NCBI RefSeq assembly: GCF_013364275.1
Contig: NZ_CP054932.1
Location: 4,650,001 to 4,714,000 of the forward strand
DNA length: 64,000 nt
DNA from: Actinomadura sp. NAK00032
GTDB lineage: Bacteria > Actinomycetota > Actinomycetes > Streptosporangiales > Streptosporangiaceae
Direction of reading: 5' to 3'
Shown here piece after piece: positions 26,709 to 34,803 of this stretch (positions are counted from its first letter, which is position 1; the number at the start of each line of letters is the position of its first letter). The notes under the pieces were generated by a model, which saw nothing but the letters and a program-made list of their open reading frames with translations, was not told the origin of the DNA and ran no database searches. The position numbers and the translations under genes are program-made.

Positions 26709-26780
26709 GCGGTCTCGATGGGACGCGGCCAGCCCGGTGCGGGTTTGCGCACCGGGCGGGCCGCGTCCCATCGAGACCGC
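26709..26780. terminator. Long hairpin: 33-bp inverted repeat with 6-base loop
   Basis: Arms 26709-26741 and 26748-26780 match at 32 of 33 positions around the loop GGTTTG. The right arm ends 6 bases from the stop codon of the MFS gene (minus strand), so it fits a strong terminator for that gene. The stem is much longer than usual intrinsic terminators and lacks a U-tract, so it may also be a small repetitive palindromic element. Confidence 0.75.
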
Positions 26781-26786
26781 GGCCTC

Positions 26787-28307
26787 TCAGCCGCGGGTGG
26801 GCGCGGGCTCCTCCTTCCGGGGTCCGCTCGGCCGTGCGCGCCGCGTGATGAGCAGCAGGCCGGTGAGGCACGCGGCGGCCAGCAGGACGGCGAACGCGAC
26901 CGTCAGGGCGGTGGTGTAGCCGTGCACCACGGCCGCGTCCGGCCGGGGGTGCGGGCGCGAGGCCAGGTAGGCCGCGGTCGCGGAGGCGGCCAGGGTGTTG
27001 AGCAGGGCGGTGCCGAGGGCGGCGCCCAGCTGCTGGGCGGCGTTGTAGGCGGCGGACGCGGCTCCGATGTCGTGCCCGCGCATGCCCTCGGTGGCCAGGC
27101 CGGCGGTCGGCGGCATGACGCAGCCGAGGCCGAGCCCGGTGAGGACGAGCGCGGGGAGCAGGTAGAGGCCGAGGACGTCCGCGGCCCCGGCCGACAGGCG
27201 GGTCAGGACGAGCATCCCGGCGGCGGCGGTGAGCAGGCCCGGCACGATCAGCGCGGCGGGCTGGACGCGGCCGTGCAGTCTCCCGGCGATGAGCACCGAC
27301 CCGGCCAGCGTGGCCAGCGCGTTGACGATCAGTGTCAGGCCGGCCTGGACCGGCGAGTAGCCCAGCACCGTCTGGGTGTAGTAGCTCATGAACAGGTAGA
27401 AGCCGAACATCGCCGCGAACATCAGGGTGATGGCGCAGAACGCGGCGGCGCGGGCGCGGTGCAGCAGGATCCGCATCGGCAGCAGCGGGTGCGCCGCGCG
27501 GGTCTCGACGGCGACGAACGCGGCCAGCAGCAGGAGGCCGCCGGCCAGGAGTGCCCGCACCTCGGCCGAGCCCCATCCGAGGGGTTCGGCGCGGGTGAAC
27601 GCGTACACCAGCGCGGCGAATCCGGTGAGGCTGAGCAGCGCGCCGGCGACGTCGAGGCGGCCCCGGCCGGCGACGGGCCGGTCGGCGGGTACCAGCGTCG
27701 TGCCGAGCACGGCGAGCAGGGTGATGGGCACGTTGATGTACAGGCACCACCGCCAGGTGGCGTACTCGGTCAGCAGCCCTCCGGCGATCAGGCCGACCGC
27801 CGAGCCGGCGGCGCCGACCGCGGCGAAGACCCCGAACGCCCGGCCGCGTTCGCGGGCGCCGGTGAAGGTGAGGGCCAGCAGCGACAGGCCGGCGGGGGCG
27901 AGGGCGGCGGCGAAGGCCCCTTGCAGGGCCCGCGCCGCGAACAGCATCGCCGGGCCGGTCGCGGCGCCGCCCAGCGCGGACGACGCGGCGAAGCCGGCGA
28001 GCCCGATCAGGAACGTGCGCCGGTGGCCGACCGCGCCGCTGACCCTGCCGCCGATCAGCAGCAGCCCGCCGAAGGCGAGCGCGTAGGCGGTGATCGCCCA
28101 CTGCCGGTTCGCGTCCGACATCCCGAGCGCGTGCTGCGCGGACGGCAGCGCGATGTTCACGATAGTCCCGTCCAGGACCACCAGCAGCTGCGCCGCGCTC
28201 ACCACCGCCAGCGTCCACCACCGGCGCTTGTGCGCGTGCCCCGGCCCGTCGCCGGGCGCCGTGCCGGCACCCTGCCCCACCTGCGGTTCGTTCTCTGCGA
28301 CATCCAT
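26787..28307 (-). CDS. DHA2-family MFS transporter (506 aa), EmrB/QacA-like
   Basis: A cytoplasmic N-terminus of about 30 residues is followed by 14 likely spans. Recognisable motifs are AAQLLVVLDGTIVNIALPSA in span 1, GGRVSGAVGHRRTFL (motif A) and GLIAGGLLTEYATWRWCLYI. It is a proton-coupled exporter of drugs or metabolites; the substrate is unknown. A perfect 8-8-8 inverted repeat abuts the start codon, implying tight repression by a dimeric regulator. No regulator gene is adjacent on the upstream side except the globin and then the MarR gene. Confidence 0.93.
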   Translation of the reverse strand: MDVAENEPQVGQGAGTAPGDGPGHAHKRRWWTLAVVSAAQLLVVLDGTIVNIALPSAQHALGMSDANRQWAITAYALAFGGLLLIGGRVSGAVGHRRTFLIGLAGFAASSALGGAATGPAMLFAARALQGAFAAALAPAGLSLLALTFTGARERGRAFGVFAAVGAAGSAVGLIAGGLLTEYATWRWCLYINVPITLLAVLGTTLVPADRPVAGRGRLDVAGALLSLTGFAALVYAFTRAEPLGWGSAEVRALLAGGLLLLAAFVAVETRAAHPLLPMRILLHRARAAAFCAITLMFAAMFGFYLFMSYYTQTVLGYSPVQAGLTLIVNALATLAGSVLIAGRLHGRVQPAALIVPGLLTAAAGMLVLTRLSAGAADVLGLYLLPALVLTGLGLGCVMPPTAGLATEGMRGHDIGAASAAYNAAQQLGAALGTALLNTLAASATAAYLASRPHPRPDAAVVHGYTTALTVAFAVLLAAACLTGLLLITRRARPSGPRKEEPAPTRG

Positions 28308-28331
28308 GGCTTCAAGTGTTTCGTTGAAGCC
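28308..28331. promoter_or_regulatory. Inverted repeat touching the MFS start codon (operator)
   Basis: GGCTTCAA, then an 8-base spacer, then TTGAAGCC: a perfect 8-bp inverted repeat occupying the 24 bases immediately before the ATG at 28307. A repressor bound here would cover the start region, and the transcript may be leaderless or have an extremely short leader. TetR- and MarR-type operators have this architecture. Confidence 0.65.
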
Positions 28332-28390
28332 GTCCCGGAGACTTGGCGCCGCTCACGCCCCCGGCCATCAGGGCCGGGCGGGCGGCGACC

Positions 28391-28426
28391 TTCAACCCGC
28401 CGTTCAACCCGCCGTTCAACCTGCGG
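28391..28426. repeat. Three 12-bp tandem repeats (TTCAACCCGCCG)
   Basis: TTCAACCCGCCG occurs twice at 28391-28414 and a third copy, TTCAACCTGCGG, at 28415-28426 differs by two bases. They lie between the MFS promoter and the end of the globin gene. No function is evident; this may be a slippage-generated minisatellite. Confidence 0.6.
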
Positions 28427-28450
28427 GCACCGGCGCCCGGTCTTCGGGGG

Positions 28451-28894
28451 TCAGGGGGCGGGCCAGTCCCAGTGGGGGACCTCGCGCAGGGGGTGCAGTT
28501 CGTCGTCGGTCGCGGCGTTGGAGTTCTGCTTGGCGACTTCGGAGCCGAACTCCACGTGCTCGCGCAGCGCCCGGCGGAACGGGGCGTCGGCGGGGAGCCC
28601 GGCGGCGTCGGCGGCGGCCATGTACAGCTCGACGAACCGGACGCGCTGCTCCTCGGTGATCCTCAGGTGGCGGTGCACGTCGATGAGGTGCGCGAAGCCG
28701 CCCATCTCGCGGGTGAAGGCGTCCGGGCCGCCGAAGGTCTCGGCGGTGAAGGCGGTCAGGTGGTCGACGTGGGTCGGGCGGCCCTCGCCGAACAGCGGCT
28801 GGAGCAGGTCGTCGGCCAGGACGGAGGCGTAGAACAGGCCGATGAACCTGCGGAGGCCCTCGTCGCCGCCGGCGTGCTCGTACAGCGTCTCCAT
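28451..28894 (-). CDS. Group II truncated hemoglobin (147 aa)
   Basis: A short 2-on-2 globin: the start TLYEHAGGDEGLRRFIGLFY matches the trHb A-B helix region, followed by DDLLQPLFGEG and the proximal-histidine region (FAHLIDVHRHLRIT), with the tail GGFAH...PHWDWP typical of group II. Haem-binding proteins of this type handle O2, NO or peroxide stress. It is divergent from a MarR gene, and a perfect palindrome in the shared spacer suggests MarR control. The length is typical. Confidence 0.85.
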   Translation of the reverse strand: METLYEHAGGDEGLRRFIGLFYASVLADDLLQPLFGEGRPTHVDHLTAFTAETFGGPDAFTREMGGFAHLIDVHRHLRITEEQRVRFVELYMAAADAAGLPADAPFRRALREHVEFGSEVAKQNSNAATDDELHPLREVPHWDWPAP

Positions 28895-29028
28895 GACAGG
28901 GCCTCCATGATTACACCATTACTGGTTGACAGCGGCCGGTGCCTCCGTTTATCCCAGCGCGCCGCCGGGGCTGTCGAGGGCGCGTGCCGGTTGTGGCCAC
29001 CCGCGCGCCGGTGTTCCACGATTGATAA

Positions 29029-29042
29029 TCTCAACGTTGAGA
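29029..29042. promoter_or_regulatory. 14-bp perfect palindrome TCTCAACGTTGAGA (MarR operator)
   Basis: TCTCAACGTTGAGA is fully self-complementary and lies 32 bases upstream of the marR-type GTG start and within the divergent spacer to the globin gene. MarR proteins commonly bind such palindromes overlapping their own promoters, so autoregulation is likely. Confidence 0.7.
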
Positions 29043-29073
29043 GAACTCGGGTCGCAGAACGCGGGGAGGGGCC

Positions 29074-29574
29074 GTGGCGGACGCGGTGGACGCGATCCTG
29101 GCGCAGTGGGCGCGCGAGCGGCCCGACGTGGACGCGTCCCCGATGGGCGTCATCGGGCGGATCTCGCGCGCGGAGCTGCTGCTGGGCCGGGAGCTGAAGC
29201 GGTTCTTCGCCGAGCGGGGCCTGGAGAGCTGGGAGTTCGACGTCCTGGCGACGCTGCGCCGGCACGGCGCCCCCTACGAGCTGACGGCGGGGGAGCTGCT
29301 GACCGCGGCGATGGTGACCTCCGGGGCGATCACCAACCGGATCGACCGGCTGGAGGCCAAGGGCCTGGTCGAGCGGATCCGCGACACCGGCGACCGCCGG
29401 TCGGTGCTGATCCGGCTGACGCCCCGCGGCCTGGAGACCGTGGAGGGGCTGGTGGCCGAGCACGCCGCCAACGAGGACCGGCTGCTGGCCGCGCTGGACC
29501 CCGCCGAGCGGGCGCGGCTGGCGTCGGCGCTGCGCACGCTGCTGGAGTCGCTCGGCGACACCTCACCCGGCTAG
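29074..29574 (+). CDS. MarR-family transcriptional regulator (166 aa)
   Basis: A winged-helix MarR fold: SWEFDVLATLRRHGAPYELT, then AMVTSGAITNRIDRLEAKGL (recognition helix) and the wing RDTGDRRSVLIRLTPRGL. The GTG start at 29074 has GGGGAGG four bases upstream. It is divergent from the truncated globin, with a palindrome between; the stop overlaps the convergent WYL regulator gene by 4 bases. It probably represses itself and possibly the globin and nearby MFS pump. Confidence 0.92.
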   Translation: MADAVDAILAQWARERPDVDASPMGVIGRISRAELLLGRELKRFFAERGLESWEFDVLATLRRHGAPYELTAGELLTAAMVTSGAITNRIDRLEAKGLVERIRDTGDRRSVLIRLTPRGLETVEGLVAEHAANEDRLLAALDPAERARLASALRTLLESLGDTSPG

Positions 29575-30548
29575 GACGGGAAGTCACGGACGGCGCGGGA
29601 GACGCGGGCGGCGACGGCGGCCAGCTCCCCGGCCAGCTCGGGCGGGTCGAGCAGGGTGTAGTCGACCGGCAGCAGCGCCACGCGGTGGGCCAGGAACCGC
29701 AGCGAGTCGCCGCGGGTGTGCAGCACGCAGGCCCCGTCGCCGGCCGGTTCCAGGACGCCGTGCCAGGCGGTGACGTGCCCGGCGGCCTCGGCGAGGGGGA
29801 CGTGCAGCAGCAGCCGCGCCCGGATCTGCCCGGACCCGCCGGCCAGGGCGTCCATCGTCCAGGAGACGGCGTCGGCGCCGCCGGGCAGCTCGCGGGCGGG
29901 GCCGCGGACCCCGGTGCGGTGCGGCCCGGTGATGCGGTCGGCGCGGAAGGTCCGCCAGGCGCCGCGGTCCTCGTCGTGGGCGAGCAGGTACCAGCGGCGC
30001 CCGGCGGCGACGAGGCGGTGCGGCTGCGCCAGCCGCCGGGTGGCGGCGCCGCCGGCGGCGGTGTAGGTGAAGCGGACGTGCTCGCGGGCGGCGCAGGCGG
30101 CGGCGAGCAGGGCCAGCACGGCGGGGTCGGCGGGCGGCGGGCCGCCGCCCTGCGGCGGAAGCGCCACCGCGGCCGCGGAGAGCGCGGCGACGCGGGGCCG
30201 CAGCCGGCGGGGGAGGACCTGCTCGAGTTTGGCCAGGGCGCGCAGCGAGGTGTCCTCGACGCCGGCGACGGCACCGCCGGCGGCGGTGCGCAGCGCGATC
30301 GCCACGGCGGTGGCCTCGTCGTCGTCCAGCAGCAGCGGCGGCATGGCGGTGCCGGCGGTGAGCCGGTACCCGCCGGCGGCGCCGCGCGCGGCCCGCACGG
30401 GGTAGCCCAGCTCGCGGAGCCGGTCGATGTCGCGGCGGACGGTGCGGGGCGTGACGCCGAGCCGCCCGGCGAGCTCGGGGCCGGGCCACTCGCGGGGCGT
30501 CTGGAGCAGGGACAGCAGCCGCAGCAGCCGCCCGGACGGATCGCGCAT
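29571..30548 (-). CDS. YafY-type regulator with DeoR HTH and WYL domain (325 aa)
   Basis: The N-terminal HTH_11 (LLRLLSLLQTPREWPGPELA ... VTPRTVRRDIDRLRELGYPV) leads into the WYL domain, where the family motif appears as RWYLLAHDED (about 190-200) and the WCX-like C-terminus follows. WYL domains sense nucleic acid or nucleotide ligands. I chose the ATG at 30548 over the upstream TTG. It is divergent from a VOC protein, a very common actinobacterial pairing in which the regulator controls the VOC gene. No specific ligand can be read. Confidence 0.92.
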   Translation of the reverse strand: MRDPSGRLLRLLSLLQTPREWPGPELAGRLGVTPRTVRRDIDRLRELGYPVRAARGAAGGYRLTAGTAMPPLLLDDDEATAVAIALRTAAGGAVAGVEDTSLRALAKLEQVLPRRLRPRVAALSAAAVALPPQGGGPPPADPAVLALLAAACAAREHVRFTYTAAGGAATRRLAQPHRLVAAGRRWYLLAHDEDRGAWRTFRADRITGPHRTGVRGPARELPGGADAVSWTMDALAGGSGQIRARLLLHVPLAEAAGHVTAWHGVLEPAGDGACVLHTRGDSLRFLAHRVALLPVDYTLLDPPELAGELAAVAARVSRAVRDFPS

Positions 30549-30649
30549 GTCCCCATCCTGCCGCCCAAAGCGGACGTTCAATGACCTGATGGCGGTTTAG
30601 CGTCGGTACCGAGGCCGGGAGGTTCCCGGGTCTCGGACGGAGGAGCGTC

Positions 30650-31078
30650 ATGCTGCGCGGATTCGCCACCATCAACCTGTGGGCCGACGACCTGGAGGCC
30701 GCCAAGGACTGGTACGCCGAACTGCTGGGCGTCCAGCCCTACTTCAGCGTCCCGGGGCCCGACGGCCGCGCCGGCTACTACGAGTTCCGGACGGGGGACT
30801 ACCAGCACGAGCTGGGCCTGGTCGACGCCCGGTTCCGCCCCGGCGGCCCCGCGGCGGCCGGGCCGGGCGGGGCGATCATGTACTGGCACGTCGACGACCT
30901 GGAGGCGGCCGTGGCGCGGCTGCTGGCGATGGGCGCCCGCGAGCACGAGAAGATCACCGAGCGCGGCTCGGGGACGGGGTTCGTGACCGCGTCGGTCGTC
31001 GACCCGTTCGGCAACGTGCTCGGCGTGATGACCAACCCGCACTACCTGGAGGTCCTGGCCGCCGCCGAGCCGCGCTGA
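30650..31078 (+). CDS. VOC-family (glyoxalase/bleomycin-resistance-like) protein (142 aa)
   Basis: Two betaalphabetabetabeta modules are visible: INLWADDLEAAKDWYAELLG in the first and MYWHVDDLEAAVARLLAMGA in the second, ending VDPFGNVLGVMTNPHY. VOC proteins are metal-dependent lyases, dioxygenases or drug-binding proteins; the reaction here is unknown. It has an excellent ribosome site, GGAGGAG 5 bases before ATG 30650. It is divergent from the WYL regulator, which probably controls it. Confidence 0.92.
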   Translation: MLRGFATINLWADDLEAAKDWYAELLGVQPYFSVPGPDGRAGYYEFRTGDYQHELGLVDARFRPGGPAAAGPGGAIMYWHVDDLEAAVARLLAMGAREHEKITERGSGTGFVTASVVDPFGNVLGVMTNPHYLEVLAAAEPR

Positions 31079-31187
31079 CCGCGCCCCCCGCGTCCCCCGC
31101 CTCCGGGTGGTCCCGCACGGTTGTGAGGTGCGTCTCTTCCGCGCCGGAAGATGTCACGTCCGCGGGCGCGGGACCCCTCATATGTGC

Positions 31188-31850
31188 ATGGGAGTTTTCG
31201 CGGTCGGGACGCGCGACACCACGTGCCGCACCCTCCTGTACGCCGCGCACGCCGCGTTCCGCCGGGACCTGGACCGGCTCGCGGCGGCGGTGGCGGCGGG
31301 CAAGGGCGGCGCCGCGCATGTGCGCGCGGGCTGGGACAACCTCACCCAGCAACTGGACATGCACCACGAACTGGAGGACCGGACGCTGTGGCCGCGGGTG
31401 GAGCGCGCGGTGGCCGGGCGCCCGGCGGAGCTGGCGGTGCTGGCGGAGATCCGCGCCGAGCGCGCCCGGCTCGGGCCGCTGATCGCCGGCGTCAACACGG
31501 CACTCGCCGCCGCCCACACCGGCCGCGCCACCACCGGCACCGCCGGTGGTGGCGCGGTGGCGGCGGTGCGGGCGCTGCGGGAGGCGCTGGACGCGCATCT
31601 GCGGCACGAGGAGGCGACCGTGCTGCCGCTGGCGGAGTCGGTGCTGGAGGCCGGGCAGTGGCGGGCGCTGGCCGACGAGGCCGCCCGGCGCTGCGCACCG
31701 GGCGCGGCGCTGTTCGTCCCGTGGGTGGTGGACGGGATCGCGCCGGTGGACCGGTCGCGGTTCCTGACGGCGCTGCCCGGCCCGGTCCGCGACCGCAACC
31801 GCGTGGTGTGGGAGCCCCGCTACCGCAAGCGCCGCCTGTGGAGCACCTGA
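31188..31850 (+). CDS. Hemerythrin HHE-domain protein (about 220 aa)
   Basis: A four-helix bundle with the spaced histidines of HHE cation-binding domains: HAAFRRDLDRL, then MHHELEDRTLWPRVE, and DAHLRHEEATVLPLAE. Such proteins bind a non-haem di-iron centre and may sense or store O2/NO. The C-terminal ~60 residues (FVPWVVDGIAPVDRSRF ...) match a tail common in actinobacterial members. I chose the ATG at 31188; ATG 31182 is two codons upstream. It is convergent with the Mrp operon. Confidence 0.85.
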   Translation: MGVFAVGTRDTTCRTLLYAAHAAFRRDLDRLAAAVAAGKGGAAHVRAGWDNLTQQLDMHHELEDRTLWPRVERAVAGRPAELAVLAEIRAERARLGPLIAGVNTALAAAHTGRATTGTAGGGAVAAVRALREALDAHLRHEEATVLPLAESVLEAGQWRALADEAARRCAPGAALFVPWVVDGIAPVDRSRFLTALPGPVRDRNRVVWEPRYRKRRLWST

Positions 31851-31858
31851 CCGCCGGC

Positions 31859-31907
31859 GCGCGGGTCGCCGGGGGCGCGGGTCATCGGGGAGCGCGGGTC
31901 ACCAGGG
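31859..31907. repeat. Three imperfect 16-17 bp tandem repeats at a convergent gene junction
   Basis: GCGCGGGTCGCCGGGG, GCGCGGGTCATCGGGGA and GCGCGGGTCACCAGGGG follow one another between the hemerythrin and mnhD genes; the third unit includes the mnhD stop codon. They may have arisen by slippage and could vary in copy number. Confidence 0.6.
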
Positions 31908-33740
31908 GAGGGTGAGCAGCGCCAGGACGGCGACGCCGGCGGTGAGCCAGGCGGCGTAGTCGCCGACGTGGCCCGAGTGCAGCGCGTGCAGCCGCGCGGC
32001 GACCGCGCCCCACCACCGCCCCGCCCGGTCCTGCCGGTCTCGGTCCTGGCGGGGCGCGGACCGGTCGGGGGTGCGGCGGCGGACGCCCGCCGCGGCGACC
32101 GCCACCGCCGCGGCCAGCGCGACGGCGGACCCGGCCAGGCCCGCGGCGGTCCACGGGTCGGCGGGCACCGCGTCCGGGTGCGCGGCGCGCCCGTCCAGCA
32201 CGAGCGCGGCGTAGCCGCCGCGGTCGGCGAACGCGTGCGCGGCGGCGGCGACCGCGCCGCCGGGCAGCAGCCCCGCCAGCAGCCCGGCGGCCAGCAGCGC
32301 GGCCCCCGGCCCGAGCATCGTCCACGGCACCGACCGCAGCCCGCCGGGCGTCTCGGGGTCCTCGTGCCCGCCCGACCCGGCCTCCTGCTCGGTGGGCGTG
32401 CCGCGCCACACCGTCAGCCACACCCGCAGCACCGCGCCGGCGGTGAGCGCGGACGCGGCGGCCGACAGCGGCGGATACCACCACCAGCCCAGCTCCAGCA
32501 CGGCGTGCTCGGTGACGGCGTGCCCGGCGAACAGCCCGGACGGCGGCAGGCCCGCCAGGCACAGCGCCCCGACCAGGAACACCGCTCCGGTGAAGGGCAT
32601 GCCGCGGCCGCGGCCGCGCAGCTCGCGGGCGTCGATGCTCCCGTGCCGGTTCAGCAGCACCCCGGCGGCCACGAACAGCGCGCCCTTCACCCCCGCGTGC
32701 CCGGCCAGGGAGTAGGCGGCGCCGCCGAGCGCGGCGGGGGTCCCGGCGGCGGCGCCGACCAGCAGCAGCCCGACATGGCTGATGGTGGAGTAGGCCAGCA
32801 GCCGCTTGACGTGGTGCTGCAGCAGGCACATCACGGCGCCGAGCAGCGCGGCGGCGGCGCCCAGGACGGCGATGCCGCGCAGCGGGACGAGCCCGGCGAA
32901 CACCGCCCAGTACGTCCGCGCCACCCCGTACACGCCGAGTTCCACCATGACGCCGGAGAACAGCACGCACACCGGGGTGGGCGCGACGGCGTGGGCGTCG
33001 GCGAGCCAGAAGTGGAAGGGGACGGCGGCGGCCTTGACCAGGTAGCCGGTGCACACCAGCACGAACGCGGCGGTGACGAGCGCGCCGCCCGAGCCGCCCG
33101 GGCCGCCCGAGCCCGCCCCCGTGTCGCCGCCGGGCAGGTGCCGTCCGATGGCGGCGAGGCCGAGCTGCCCGGTGCGCCCGTACAGCAGCGCGATCCCGGC
33201 CAGGGACAGGTAGGCGCCGATGGACTGGACGACCCCGAAGTTCAGGGCGCCGTGCACGGTCGCGGGCTCCTCGGCCCGGTATCCGGTGAGCGCGAACGCG
33301 ACCACGCTCATCAGCTCGAAGAACACGAACGCGTCGAACAGGTCCCCGGTGTAGACGAACCCGCACATCGACGCCAGGAACAGCAGCACCAGCGCGTGGA
33401 AGATCGCCTGGATCTCGGTGAAGTACCGCCAGGAGAACGCCAGCGCGGCCAGGGTGAGCGCGGCGGTGACGCAGGCCAGCCCGGCGGCGAGGGGGTCGGC
33501 GACCAGGGGGATGCCGACGCCGGTGCCGGGTCCCCAGCCGCCCAGCCAGGCGACCTGGGCGCCGCCGCCGGAGCGGGCGAGGGTGAGCGCGGTCAGGGCG
33601 GTGACGGCGGCCGCGGCGGCCAGCGCGGCCGCGTCGACGGCGGGCCGGGGCAGCCACCGCCCGGCCCCGGCCAGCACCGCCGCGGCCAGCACCGGCAGCG
33701 CGACGGCGGCCTGCAGCGCGACCGCGGTGGAGGGGATCAC
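31899..33740 (-). CDS. mnhD: Na+/H+ antiporter subunit D-like (NuoL/M/N-type) protein, 613 aa
   Basis: A polytopic membrane protein of the proton-pumping quinone-oxidoreductase-related family: the core segment DLFDAFVFFELMSVVAFALT contains the conserved membrane glutamate, and PFHFWLADAHAVAPTPVCVL contains the lysine/histidine-loop region. It is the only large pump subunit in this operon, the last gene, and overlaps mnhC by 4 bases (GTGA). It should carry the ion path of an Mrp/Mbh-type cation/proton antiporter in the cytoplasmic membrane. At about 613 residues it is longer than typical MnhD (~500), by a C-terminal extension with extra spans. Confidence 0.88.
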   Translation of the reverse strand: MIPSTAVALQAAVALPVLAAAVLAGAGRWLPRPAVDAAALAAAAAVTALTALTLARSGGGAQVAWLGGWGPGTGVGIPLVADPLAAGLACVTAALTLAALAFSWRYFTEIQAIFHALVLLFLASMCGFVYTGDLFDAFVFFELMSVVAFALTGYRAEEPATVHGALNFGVVQSIGAYLSLAGIALLYGRTGQLGLAAIGRHLPGGDTGAGSGGPGGSGGALVTAAFVLVCTGYLVKAAAVPFHFWLADAHAVAPTPVCVLFSGVMVELGVYGVARTYWAVFAGLVPLRGIAVLGAAAALLGAVMCLLQHHVKRLLAYSTISHVGLLLVGAAAGTPAALGGAAYSLAGHAGVKGALFVAAGVLLNRHGSIDARELRGRGRGMPFTGAVFLVGALCLAGLPPSGLFAGHAVTEHAVLELGWWWYPPLSAAASALTAGAVLRVWLTVWRGTPTEQEAGSGGHEDPETPGGLRSVPWTMLGPGAALLAAGLLAGLLPGGAVAAAAHAFADRGGYAALVLDGRAAHPDAVPADPWTAAGLAGSAVALAAAVAVAAAGVRRRTPDRSAPRQDRDRQDRAGRWWGAVAARLHALHSGHVGDYAAWLTAGVAVLALLTLPW

Positions 33741-34090
33741 GATTCCAGCGAGCGCAGCGCGTCGGGGTCCAGGGTGCCGCGCCGCTTGGCGACCTGCACG
33801 GCCAGGGCGAGCAGCAGCGCGGTGGCGGTGGCGCCGACGACGATGTCGGTGAGCGCCATGGCCTGCACGACGGGGTCGGTGACGGGCGGCCCGGCGGGCG
33901 GCGGGGGCCGGTCGAAGAACACCGGCGCGGTGGCGCCGTAGCGGTGCCCGATGGCCAGCAGCAGCACGTAGGTGCCGGACTGGGTGACCGACAGGCACAC
34001 CACGGCGTGGATCAGGTCGCGGCTGGTGACGATCCCGTACACGCCGGCGAGCATGATCCATCCGGCGGTCAGGTAGGGCAGGACGCTCAC
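33737..34090 (-). CDS. mnhC: Antiporter subunit C (NuoK-like), 117 aa
   Basis: Three membrane spans in a NuoK-like layout: LTAGWIMLAGVYGIVTSRDL, then AVVCLSVTQSGTYVLLLAIG, and ALTDIVVGATATALLLALAV. The GTG start overlaps the mnhB stop (GTGA) and the stop overlaps the mnhD start in the same way, so expression is tightly coupled. A Pro-rich loop (FFDRPPPPAGPP) lies between spans 2 and 3, typical of MnhC. Confidence 0.9.
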   Translation of the reverse strand: MSVLPYLTAGWIMLAGVYGIVTSRDLIHAVVCLSVTQSGTYVLLLAIGHRYGATAPVFFDRPPPPAGPPVTDPVVQAMALTDIVVGATATALLLALAVQVAKRRGTLDPDALRSLES

Positions 34091-34803
34091 GCGGGCCCCT
34101 CCCGCGTCCGGGCGGTGCCGTGCACGAGCAGCGCCTGGTCGAAGAACGTGGCGACGAGCACGACCAGGGCGCAGCCGACCTCGGCGCCGACGGCGCCGTT
34201 GAGGGCGGGGACGCGGCCGGTCGCGGCCTGCCCGGCGGCGGCCAGGGCCAGCAGCGTGAACGCGGCGGCCGCCGCGGCCTCGGCGGACTCCAGTGGCGCG
34301 ACCGGGCGCAGCCGCCGCAGCGCCGGGTAGTCGCCGGCCAGGTAGAGCAGGTGGACGGCGGTGCCGAGGACGACGCCGCCCTGGAATCCGCCGCCGGGGG
34401 ACTGGTGGCCGTGCGCGACGATGTAGACGCCGGCGACCAGGGTGAGGGGCAGCAGCAGGCACCCGGTGAGGCGCAGCGCGTCGGGGACCTCGGCGGGCCC
34501 GTGCCGGTGCGCGGCGCCGGCGTCGCGGTGCTCCCCGGCGACGGTGCGCAGCAGCACGACGGCGCCGAGCGCCGCCGCCAGCAGGATCAGCTCCTCGCCG
34601 AGGGTGTCGAAGGCGCGCTGGTCGAAGGTGACCGACGCGACGGCGTTGGGGGTGCCCTGCCGGACGGCCTCCCGGACGGCGCGGTCGGCGTAGGGGTGCA
34701 CCGCGCCGCCGAACGCGGGCAGGCCGAGCACCCCGGCGGTGAACAGCGCGAAGGTCCCGGCGGCGCCGGCGGCGAACAGCGGGAGGCGGGCGCGGGGCGT
34801 CAC
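34087..34803 (-). CDS. mnhB: MbhE-MnhB fused antiporter subunit (238 aa)
   Basis: The first ~95 residues form an MbhE-like domain (span at 8-28, then the VTFDQRAFDTLGEELILLAA segment), equivalent to part of the C-terminus of large MrpA. The remainder is MnhB, with the signature VAHGHQSPGGGFQGGVVLGT (about 130-149). It therefore combines two parts that are separate in archaeal Mbh complexes. It overlaps neighbours on both sides by 4 bases and is part of the cation/proton antiporter membrane arm. Confidence 0.88.
   Translation of the reverse strand: MTPRARLPLFAAGAAGTFALFTAGVLGLPAFGGAVHPYADRAVREAVRQGTPNAVASVTFDQRAFDTLGEELILLAAALGAVVLLRTVAGEHRDAGAAHRHGPAEVPDALRLTGCLLLPLTLVAGVYIVAHGHQSPGGGFQGGVVLGTAVHLLYLAGDYPALRRLRPVAPLESAEAAAAAAFTLLALAAAGQAATGRVPALNGAVGAEVGCALVVLVATFFDQALLVHGTARTREGPA

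Noticed and set aside
26524..28221. Upstream extension of the RNA methyltransferase frame to 840 residues across the MFS gene
   Set aside because: The extension is Arg/Pro-rich noise antisense in phase to the real MFS protein; the methyltransferase starts near 26523.
28391..28426. Short tandem repeats considered as a CRISPR array
   Set aside because: The 12-bp units have no spacers; no cas genes anywhere in the window.
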